Positions 57,745-64,000 of a stretch of 64,000 nucleotides of DNA are shown piece after piece (the first letter of the stretch is position 1; every line of letters starts with the position of its first letter). This DNA comes from an uncultured Francisella sp. (GTDB lineage: Bacteria > Pseudomonadota > Gammaproteobacteria > Burkholderiales > Neisseriaceae): the NCBI GenBank assembly GCA_943913655.1, contig CALTZA010000007.1, positions 9,490 through 73,489 on the forward strand, written 5' to 3'. The position numbers and the translations under genes are program-made. The notes below the pieces were generated by a model that had not been told where the DNA came from, did not search any database, and worked only from the letters and a program-made list of their open reading frames with translations.

Positions 57745-59811
57745 ATGTCTATCCAATTTAATCATAATCGTCTGCTTTGTCGTGAAATCAGCCTTATTGA
57801 ATTCAATAAGCGTGTGCTTGCTCAAGCTAAGGATAACCGTGTCCCCTTATTAGAGCGACTAAAATTTTTGGGTATTGTTTCTTCGAACCTAGATGAATTT
57901 TTTGAAGTTCGAGTGGCAGCTCTTAAAAGATTGAACAGATTAAATCCTGATGTACCTTTGATTAATGGTTTAACTCCTGGCGTAGTATTAAAAAATGTAC
58001 GACAAAAAGTTAAAGAGTTGATTAATGAACAATATCAGCTGTTAAATGAGCATATATTACCAGCTCTTGCTCGAGAAAATATTGTTTTTCTTAAGCGAAA
58101 TGAAATCAATGAAACTCAGTCTCTTTGGTTGAAAGATTATTTTAATCAGCAGATTAAGCCAATTATCACACCTATTAGCTTAGATTCGGCTCATCCTTTT
58201 CCTAAACTGCTTAATAAGTCACTTAACTTCATTATTGCCTTAGAGGGCGAAGATGCTTTTGGCTTACCTGCTAATATGGCCGTAGTACAAGCGCCGAGAA
58301 TTTTACCAAGGATGGTTAAGTTACCTGCTGACATAGCTGATGGTAAAAAAGATGCATTTGTCTTGTTATCTTCTATTATTCATAGCTATGTGCAAGAACT
58401 TTTCTTCGGCATGCGTATCAAGGGATTTTATCAGTTTCGTTTGACTCGCGATAGTGAATTAATTGTTAATGATGATGATTTGAAAGATTTATTAGCAGCG
58501 GTTCAAGGTGAACTACATGACAGACAGTATGGCAATCCTGTGCGTTTGGAAGTAGCTACCAATTGCCCAGAAGATTTTGTACAGTACCTAGCCATATTGC
58601 ATCAGCTGCGAGAAGATGAAATTTATCGGGTGAACGGGCCTGTAAATCTTTATCGTTTTATGACTATCCCAGATTGTGTAGAACGACCAGATCTCAAATT
58701 TGCTCCCAAGACACCTAGTACTTCGGAGCTTTTAAAAAATGAGGACTCGATTTTTCATACCATCAATCAACAGGATGTCCTCCTTCACCACCCTTATCAA
58801 TCGTTTCAGCCAGTGGTCAACTTTATTGAGGAAGCCGCCAAAGACCCACAAGTAGTCGCCATTAAAATGACTGTTTATCGTACAGGGCACGATTCTGACA
58901 TTATTAAAGCGCTGATAAGTGCTGCGTTATTAGGCAAAGAAGTGACTGTAGTGGTCGAACTAATGGCACGATTTGACGAAGAAATCAATGTATTGTGGGC
59001 TAATAAACTCGAAGACGCAGGAGCTCATGTAGTTTATGGTATTGTGAGCTATAAAGTACATGCCAAAATGATTTTAGTGCTTAGAAAAGAAGGTTCTCAA
59101 TTAAAACGTTATGGTCACTTGGGCACTGGTAATTATCATCAAAGAACAAGTAAACTTTATACAGATTATGGTTTATTAACTTCAGACCCAGAAATCACTT
59201 GTGATATTAGCCGTATTTTTATGGAAATTACTGGGCGCGGACAAATAGGTCAACTATATAAAATTTATCATAGTCCTTTCACCTTGCATCATATGTTGAT
59301 TAATGCGATTGATCGTGAAATTAAGCAAGCCAAGCAAGGTAAAGGAGCTCGCTTAATGGCAAAAATGAACTCCTTAGTTGAACCTCAATTGATCAATGCA
59401 CTTTATCAAGCATCTGCTGCTGGTGTAGAGATAGATTTAATTGTGCGTGGAATCTGTGTTTTAAATCCTGGTGTTCCTGGTTTATCTGATCGCATTCGGG
59501 TGCGTTCAATCATTGGTCGTCTTTTAGAACATTCTCGAGTTTTTTATTTTTATAATAACGGTAAAGAAGATCTCTATATATCTAGTGCGGATTGGATGAT
59601 TCGAAATATGTTTAACCGTGTGGAAACTTGTGTACCAATTGAAAATAAATCTTTAAAGCGTCGAATAGTTGAAGAGAGTTTCACTCTTGCTCTGGATGAC
59701 AATCAACTAGCTTGGGATATGCAACCAGATGGAATCTATAAACGAGCTCCGTATGATGCAAAAACACAAACTCCCTGTAATTTGCAAGAAAGTTTATTCG
59801 AAAAATTCTAA
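57745..59811 (+). CDS. ppk: Polyphosphate kinase 1
   Basis: Makes inorganic polyphosphate from ATP. The chosen ATG at 57745 gives MSIQFNHNRLLCREISLIEF, matching the family start; a GTG 12 codons upstream overlaps yggX and is an alternative. The N-domain shows FLGIVSSNLDEFFEVR; the phospholipase D-like catalytic domains include the phosphorylated histidine in SYKVHAKMILVLR near residue 438, GHLGTGNYHQRTSKLYTDYG, and DLIVRGICVLNPG. Length is about 688 residues. A terminator follows. Confidence 0.96.
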   Translation: MSIQFNHNRLLCREISLIEFNKRVLAQAKDNRVPLLERLKFLGIVSSNLDEFFEVRVAALKRLNRLNPDVPLINGLTPGVVLKNVRQKVKELINEQYQLLNEHILPALARENIVFLKRNEINETQSLWLKDYFNQQIKPIITPISLDSAHPFPKLLNKSLNFIIALEGEDAFGLPANMAVVQAPRILPRMVKLPADIADGKKDAFVLLSSIIHSYVQELFFGMRIKGFYQFRLTRDSELIVNDDDLKDLLAAVQGELHDRQYGNPVRLEVATNCPEDFVQYLAILHQLREDEIYRVNGPVNLYRFMTIPDCVERPDLKFAPKTPSTSELLKNEDSIFHTINQQDVLLHHPYQSFQPVVNFIEEAAKDPQVVAIKMTVYRTGHDSDIIKALISAALLGKEVTVVVELMARFDEEINVLWANKLEDAGAHVVYGIVSYKVHAKMILVLRKEGSQLKRYGHLGTGNYHQRTSKLYTDYGLLTSDPEITCDISRIFMEITGRGQIGQLYKIYHSPFTLHHMLINAIDREIKQAKQGKGARLMAKMNSLVEPQLINALYQASAAGVEIDLIVRGICVLNPGVPGLSDRIRVRSIIGRLLEHSRVFYFYNNGKEDLYISSADWMIRNMFNRVETCVPIENKSLKRRIVEESFTLALDDNQLAWDMQPDGIYKRAPYDAKTQTPCNLQESLFEKF

Positions 59812-59848
59812 AAATCTTAGGTTTAGAATACGAAATAAACACGAGTTT

Positions 59849-59888
59849 AGATGTCTTTAAGGCACAACAAGTTGGCATCTCTTTTTTT
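59849..59888 (+). terminator. Probable intrinsic terminator after ppk
   Basis: AGATGTC (59849-59855) pairs with GGCATCT (59874-59880), one G-U pair included, and is followed by C and seven T residues (59882-59888). It lies about 38 nt after the ppk stop. Confidence 0.55.
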
Positions 59889-60028
59889 ACTTTAAATTAT
59901 GTTTTAATGCTTCTTAGCAAGCACTGAAAGCTCCTAATACCAAAACCCCTATAGCCATTGATAAACCAAATCTTGCTTTTATCGCTCTTTTATCGCTTGT
60001 CCTTACTTTCTAAAGTTTAATCACCTGG

Positions 60029-60673
60029 TCAAACTGCCTTATATGTGATAGAAGGGGGATCTCCCCATTTCTTTAATTGATCACTCTTGATACCAAGTGC
60101 CTTTAATAGTCGCATCACCATGAAACTGACTATCTCTTCCACCGATTGCGGTTGGTGATAAAACCCTGGCATTAAAGGAATAATCAAAGCACCCATTTGA
60201 CTTAGCTTTAACATATTTTCTAAATGGATACTAGATAATGGACTTTCTCGCGGGGCAATAATCAAACGTCCCTTTTCTTTTAATACTACATCAGCTGCAC
60301 GCTCAATAAGATTATTTGACAAGCCATAAGAAATAGCAGCTAATGTCCCCATGCTGCAAGGACAAATAATCATTTGATCAGCTGCATTTGAACCTGAAGC
60401 AACGGGACTAAACCAATCATCTATGGCAAGAAGCTGACAATTACAAAGATCCCTCTGATAAAAATCACTTAAAAATTGCCGGCTAGAATCAATATCCTGG
60501 CTTAAATGCCAACCTATTTCCTGTTTGGCTACAATCTGAGCTGATTTCGAATAGATGAAATAGATCGCTAATTCCGTCTGCTCAAGCAGCTCCTGTAAAA
60601 GCATCTGAGTGTACAATGAACCAGATGCACCTGTCATGGCCAAAAGTATAGATGATTGTTTTATGTATTTCAT
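60029..60673 (-). CDS. ubiX: Flavin prenyltransferase UbiX
   Basis: Attaches a dimethylallyl group to FMN, producing the prenylated cofactor needed by the decarboxylase UbiD in ubiquinone synthesis. The flavoprotein fold starts with LLAMTGASGSLYTQMLLQEL near residues 10-29; later motifs are DQMIICPCSMGTLAAISYGL and the arginine-rich GRLIIAPRESPLSSIHLENM. Length of 214 residues is normal. It is divergent from the small lipoprotein gene to its right. Ubiquinone is the likely electron acceptor for complex I and PyrD here. Confidence 0.95.
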   Translation of the reverse strand: MKYIKQSSILLAMTGASGSLYTQMLLQELLEQTELAIYFIYSKSAQIVAKQEIGWHLSQDIDSSRQFLSDFYQRDLCNCQLLAIDDWFSPVASGSNAADQMIICPCSMGTLAAISYGLSNNLIERAADVVLKEKGRLIIAPRESPLSSIHLENMLKLSQMGALIIPLMPGFYHQPQSVEEIVSFMVMRLLKALGIKSDQLKKWGDPPSITYKAV

Positions 60674-60841
60674 AAGTCTTCACTAAAATATGATAGAATA
60701 GAAGCGGTTTTATAGAAATGGTTTTTTTGACTTAAACGCTACTCTTGACCAACCAATTCAATAGCAGTGTCAGATTATATAAAATAAAAGTTTGGAGTGC
60801 GAAGTACAACTAAGAGAAATTATAGAGGATTTACTGCTGCG

Positions 60842-61291
60842 ATGAAAAAACTAAATTCCTTACTACCGGTATTTTTATTGGGATTTTTTTTAGGGAGCTG
60901 CAAGTCAGAGCAGTGGCAGCCTGATAAGATCTATCCTATTACTTCAGTCTCTATCTATCCCTCAAGTAATAACAAAGTAAGTATGGTTAAAAACTTAGGT
61001 AAAGAACTACCTATCAGAACTATTGTTTCTCGACTACAACCTCAAAACACCAGTTACTGCATCATTGAGCATATGCAAAGCTTTTTAGGCATACCCTATT
61101 CTTTTATTGAAAAAATAAATATGGCTGATCACTCGCAACTGATCTTGTTGAAAAATCCTTATTCTAATAGTCAAGGAGTGTATTTCATTGTGAAACTAAA
61201 AGGCAACCATCGTAGTGAAGTGTCGATGTTTAAAAATAAGTTGCCTTTTTTATCACACAGATGGCATCAATTGATGGATCTGTGCCTGTAG
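60842..61291 (+). CDS. Small lipoprotein of unknown function
   Basis: About 149 residues. The start at ATG 60842 gives a basic N-terminus (MKKLNS), a hydrophobic core (LLPVFLLGFFLG) and a lipobox LGSC with the cysteine near residue 20. The frame is open to a GTG at 60797, but the stretch before 60842 is not signal-like. The mature protein has no motif I recognise; it contains a segment CIIEHMQSFLGIPYSFIEKI and a second cysteine at the very end. It lies alone between ubiX and pnuC. Confidence 0.65.
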   Translation: MKKLNSLLPVFLLGFFLGSCKSEQWQPDKIYPITSVSIYPSSNNKVSMVKNLGKELPIRTIVSRLQPQNTSYCIIEHMQSFLGIPYSFIEKINMADHSQLILLKNPYSNSQGVYFIVKLKGNHRSEVSMFKNKLPFLSHRWHQLMDLCL

Positions 61292-61347
61292 TAAAACAAA
61301 TAAATCTTCATATTTTCGCTATGATCTCATGATTTAGAGTAATATTA

Positions 61348-61971
61348 ATGAGTCTTTTTCATATTTTTTTCTCACAATATCAAAATACACCTACCTATCA
61401 AGTTGTACTAGAATTGCTTGCTGGTACCTTTGGTATCATCAGTGTGATTTCAGCTAAAGAAGAAAAGTTCTGGGTTTTTCCCTTGGGAATTGTAAGCACA
61501 TGTATTTATGCATACATTTTAATGATCCATCATATCTGGGGAAATATGTTCACTAATATTTATTACACTATTGTTAGTCTATATGGCTGGTATGCATGGC
61601 TCAAAAAAGATCAGAAAAATCATCTGATTACTCATATACATTATGTAACAGACCATGAGTCTTTTATCTCTATAGTGATATTTTTATTGGTGATGACTCT
61701 CATGTCTCTCATTTATCTATTTGAGAAAACTGGTCATCATCTCTTATGGGCTAGCATAGATATTTTTTGTACAGCATCTTGGTTGACTGCTATGTATCTT
61801 ATGGTCAAAAAAGCAATAGAAAACTGGATATTATGGATCATTGCCAACTTTATTGCTCTTCCACTTTATATTCATAACCATCTTTATGTGACCACTTTTC
61901 AATATCTTATTTTTATAATTATCTCTAGTTTTGCTTATCCAAAATGGAAAAAATTAATCGAACAACATTAA
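61348..61971 (+). CDS. pnuC: Nicotinamide riboside transporter PnuC
   Basis: An inner-membrane facilitator of the PnuC family, 207 residues, about seven transmembrane segments. The family pattern is seen in LLAGTFGIISVISAKEEKFW near residue 21, IYYTIVSLYGWYAWLKK near residue 70 and NWILWIIANFIALPLY near residue 170. It takes up nicotinamide riboside by diffusion, trapped inside by phosphorylation. Its gene overlaps the next one by 28 nt, and the product of that gene is a NadR-type kinase, which fits this mechanism and makes thiamine or riboflavin uptake by a relative less likely. Confidence 0.92.
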   Translation: MSLFHIFFSQYQNTPTYQVVLELLAGTFGIISVISAKEEKFWVFPLGIVSTCIYAYILMIHHIWGNMFTNIYYTIVSLYGWYAWLKKDQKNHLITHIHYVTDHESFISIVIFLLVMTLMSLIYLFEKTGHHLLWASIDIFCTASWLTAMYLMVKKAIENWILWIIANFIALPLYIHNHLYVTTFQYLIFIIISSFAYPKWKKLIEQH

Positions 61972-62516
61972 TCAAGCCGATTACTTGCCATAAAATAGTT
62001 ATTATGGGACCAGAGAGCACAGGCAAAACAACTTTATGTCAGGCCCTAGCGAGCCATTTTAATACAGTTTGGGTCCCTGAATATTTACGCACTTATTGCC
62101 AACAAAATTGGGAAAATAACGGTGTAATCTGCACTTGGGATGATCTTGTTCCTATTTTAGAGGGGCAATTGCGCGAAGAAGCATATTACTTGCCTCTGGC
62201 TAACCATATGATCTTTTTAGATACTAATATTCTTACTTTATATGTCAACAGTTTGATTTATTATCAATGTGTTCCACAAGCAATTAAACTTGCTTGTGCT
62301 ACATTAAAATCCGACGATATATATTTTTTAGCTAATACTGATGTACCATGGGAATACGATGTGCTACGCGATCAACCACATCAACGAGACTGGATTTTAG
62401 AAATGATGAAAAATATCTTACAAAAATACCAATTCAACTTTTCTTTAGTGACAGGTTCTCTAGAAGAAAGAATGCATCAGATTGAGAGAAATTTACGCGT
62501 TAAAGGAATTATCTAA
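61944..62516 (+). CDS. NadR-type nicotinamide riboside kinase (AAA ATPase domain)
   Basis: A 190-residue P-loop protein matching the C-terminal kinase domain of NadR, without the helix-turn-helix or NMN adenylyltransferase parts of the full E. coli protein. Walker A is GPESTGKTTLCQALASHF near residue 23, followed by WVPEYLRTYCQQNWENNG, FLDTNILTLYVNS and NTDVPWEYDVLRDQPHQRDW, all typical of this family. It should convert nicotinamide riboside to NMN. The ATG lies inside pnuC (28-nt overlap), so the transporter and kinase are made together. It ends 2 nt from the convergent VWA gene. Confidence 0.9.
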   Translation: MEKINRTTLIKPITCHKIVIMGPESTGKTTLCQALASHFNTVWVPEYLRTYCQQNWENNGVICTWDDLVPILEGQLREEAYYLPLANHMIFLDTNILTLYVNSLIYYQCVPQAIKLACATLKSDDIYFLANTDVPWEYDVLRDQPHQRDWILEMMKNILQKYQFNFSLVTGSLEERMHQIERNLRVKGII

Positions 62517-62518
62517 AG

Positions 62519-63700
62519 CTAAAGGGCAGCTTTCATAGCGCGCATGATTCCATTAGCTGTTAGAGGAAACATATGACCACCAAGTAGTTGACGAACCATA
62601 CCAATAGAGGGAATACTAGACCACATACCCTCATTCACTGGGTTTAACCATACTGTGTGATCAAAATAAGATAGGATACGGCGCATCCATATAATACCAG
62701 CTTCTGCATTAAAATGCTCTACACTCCCCCCAGGACGAATAATCTCATAAAGTGACATACTCGCATCTCCCACAAAAATAACTTTATAATCCTTACCGTA
62801 TTTCCTGATAAGTTTCTCTGTAGAGAAAAGATTCTCTTGTCGGCGATAATTGCTTTTCCACAATGCTTCATAAACACAATTGTGAAAGTAAAAGATTGCC
62901 ATATTTTTAAATTCATTTTTAAGCGCAGTAAAAAGATTTCGTGAAATATAAACATAATCATCCATCGAACCACCAATATCTAATAACAACAAAATCTTCA
63001 CTGCATTGCGTCTCTCAAATTGCATCTGGATGTTTAGGTAACCTGAATTTTTTGCAGTTGCCTGAATAGTTGCAGGCAAATCAAATATTTCTTTAGTGTG
63101 ATCTTTAGAAAAAACACGTAAATGGCGTAAAGCCACTTGTATATTGCGATGGTTTAATTCCGTATCTTCATCTAAATCTTCAAATTCTCGCTTTTCCCAT
63201 ACTTTAATCGCGCGACGATGATGAGATTGACCTTGGGCAATTCTAAAACCTTCTGGATTATAGCCAAAAGCACCAAAAGGTGAACTACCACTTGTTCCAA
63301 TCCAGCGATTCCCGCCTTCATGACGTTCTTTTTGTTCCTGCAAACGTTTTTTAAATAATTCTAAAAGTTCTTCTAAATTTCCCTGAGAACGAATTTTGTT
63401 CATCTCTTGTTGGCTAAAATAACGTTTTATAGCTCTAAACAACCATACTCTGGGCATCTTCTTTAAAGCATCCAAACCCAAATCAAATTCTTCTATGCCA
63501 TTAAAGTACACATTAAAAACTTGATCAAAGCGATCATAGTACTTCTCATTTTTGATTAAAATTAGCCTGGATAATTGATAAAAATCATCTATTGAAGCAA
63601 AAATAACCTTTTTGTCCACAGCTTCAATTAAATCGAGTAATTCACCAATAGAAACTGGCAACCCTGCTTTCTTTAAAGCAAAGAAAAAGTTAATGAACAT
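62519..63700 (-). CDS. VWA-domain protein, CoxE-like
   Basis: A 393-residue cytoplasmic protein with an N-terminal helical region (FINFFFALKKAGLPVSIGEL) and a C-terminal von Willebrand A domain. The metal-site motif is LLLLDIGGSMDDYVYISRNL near residues 237-256, the DxGGS variant usual in this family. The middle is rich in Gly, Glu and Arg (EGGNRWIGTSGSSPFGAFGY). Relatives normally act with a MoxR-type AAA ATPase encoded next door; none is seen before the window edge. No ribosome site precedes the ATG, which lies 9 nt after a terminator-like hairpin. Confidence 0.88.
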   Translation of the reverse strand: MFINFFFALKKAGLPVSIGELLDLIEAVDKKVIFASIDDFYQLSRLILIKNEKYYDRFDQVFNVYFNGIEEFDLGLDALKKMPRVWLFRAIKRYFSQQEMNKIRSQGNLEELLELFKKRLQEQKERHEGGNRWIGTSGSSPFGAFGYNPEGFRIAQGQSHHRRAIKVWEKREFEDLDEDTELNHRNIQVALRHLRVFSKDHTKEIFDLPATIQATAKNSGYLNIQMQFERRNAVKILLLLDIGGSMDDYVYISRNLFTALKNEFKNMAIFYFHNCVYEALWKSNYRRQENLFSTEKLIRKYGKDYKVIFVGDASMSLYEIIRPGGSVEHFNAEAGIIWMRRILSYFDHTVWLNPVNEGMWSSIPSIGMVRQLLGGHMFPLTANGIMRAMKAAL

Positions 63701-63709
63701 AAAAAATAT

Positions 63710-63749
63710 TAAAAAACCTACAATAGCAAAAGCTAATATAGGTTTTTTA
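63710..63749 (-). terminator. Nested-hairpin terminator after the repeat-protein gene
   Basis: An 11-bp outer stem pairs 63710-63720 with 63739-63749 (AAAAAACCTA and TAGGTTTTTT). The loop holds a second perfect stem, TAGC (63724-63727) with GCTA (63732-63735). On the minus strand the hairpin ends in TTTTTT and, after AATA, TTTTTT again. It lies 28 nt after the repeat-gene stop and just before the VWA start; the mirrored A/T runs could also stop transcription from the other side. Confidence 0.7.
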
Positions 63750-63776
63750 TGAAAAAATATTTTACAGATCTAGTAG

Positions 63777-64000
63777 TTAGGCCGATTGTGCTTGTTGCGG
63801 ACCACCTAATAACCTTTGCAACTCTTGCTGTAACTGCTCTAACCAATTTTGCGCATCAGCAGACTGTGCTTGTTGCGGACCACCTAATATCCTCTGCAAC
63901 TCTTGCTGTAACTGCTCTAACCAATTCTGCGCATCAGCAGATTGCGCTTGTTGCGGACCACCTAATAACCTTTGCAACTCTTGCTGTAACTGCTCTAACC
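63777..64000 (-). CDS. Tandem-repeat helical protein, C-terminal end (partial)
   Basis: The minus-strand frame is open from the right edge to TAA at 63777-63779, about 74 codons. It consists of 26-residue repeats: WLEQLQQELQRLLGGP followed by QQAQSADAQN, ending in QQAQSA. Leucines at spacing 3-4 make an amphipathic helix suited to a coiled coil or a stacked-helix solenoid, and GGP breaks it. The repeats differ by one Leu/Ile exchange and several silent changes. There is no real start codon inside; a TTG at 63977 is an ordinary repeat leucine. The N-terminus, repeat number, signal peptide and function lie outside the window. Family unknown. Confidence 0.8.
   Translation of the reverse strand, partial: LEQLQQELQRLLGGPQQAQSADAQNWLEQLQQELQRILGGPQQAQSADAQNWLEQLQQELQRLLGGPQQAQSA
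63780..64000. repeat. 78-bp tandem repeat, at least 2.8 copies
   Basis: The landmark CTTGTTGCGGACCACCTAAT begins at 63791, 63869 and 63947, a spacing of exactly 78 bp each time. Copies are nearly identical, with differences mostly at third codon positions when read on the minus strand. The array continues past the window edge. The exact multiple of three keeps the reading frame whatever the copy number. Confidence 0.95.

Noticed and set aside
59681..59878. 65-residue minus-strand open frame over the end of ppk
   Set aside because: It overlaps the ppk C-terminus and its terminator; no ribosome site or resemblance.
1..64000. CRISPR arrays, insertion sequences, prophage or toxin-antitoxin modules
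   Set aside because: No spaced direct repeats, transposase motifs, integrase or phage structural genes, or small toxin-antitoxin pairs were recognised. The only tandem array is the coding repeat at the right edge.

Overview
The window is an AT-rich, gene-dense bacterial chromosome segment. Gene content and order suggest a betaproteobacterium, most likely of the Neisseriales (Neisseria/Snodgrassella side). The clues are ponA divergent from pilMNOPQ-aroK-aroB, a kdsD-kdsC-lptC-lptA-lptB block, zinc-independent FolE2, a Neisseria-like Ppk start, a beta-type RpoH and a nuoGHIJKLMN run. This is recalled from knowledge of these families; no alignment was run. Ruined hisG and hisD genes, a secreted-protein gene broken in several frames, a frameshifted small periplasmic gene and non-coding gaps of up to 2 kb point to ongoing genome decay, as in a host-restricted lineage.

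Layout. 1-7.85 kb: the distal half of the complex I operon (end of nuoG, then nuoH to nuoN). 7.9-16.2 kb (minus strand): LPS assembly and Kdo synthesis (lptB, lptA, lptC, kdsC, kdsD), aroA, an unknown cytoplasmic protein and clpB. 16.3-18.27 kb: decayed DNA. 18.27-21.9 kb (minus): a small membrane-anchored protein, tRNA-Ser(GGA), pyrD, sppA and rluC. 22.4-25 kb: rne and tRNA-Asn. 25-27 kb: pseudogenes, including hisD and hisG. 27.1-29.3 kb: fabI and icd. 29.3-35.4 kb (minus): rpoH, dsbD, folE2 and mrcA. 35.8-45.8 kb: pilMNOPQ, aroK, aroB, a small membrane protein and gcvP. 45.8-48.7 kb (minus): pgsA, uvrC and a frameshifted small gene. 48.9-53.3 kb: guaB and uvrA. 53.3-57.3 kb (minus): a lipoprotein, a HIT protein, dedA and glmM. 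57.5-63.7 kb: yggX, ppk, ubiX, a lipoprotein, pnuC with a NadR-type kinase, and a CoxE-like VWA protein. 63.8 kb to the edge: the end of a gene made of 26-residue tandem repeats.

Together the genes keep respiration (complex I, Icd), an LPS-bearing envelope, peptidoglycan synthesis (GlmM, PBP1a), the shikimate pathway, DNA repair (UvrA, UvrC), type IV pilus assembly and protein quality control (RpoH, ClpB, DsbD). Histidine synthesis appears lost, and NAD may be made from imported nicotinamide riboside (PnuC plus a riboside kinase). The most unusual item is the repeat-protein gene at the right edge, with its nested terminator hairpin.
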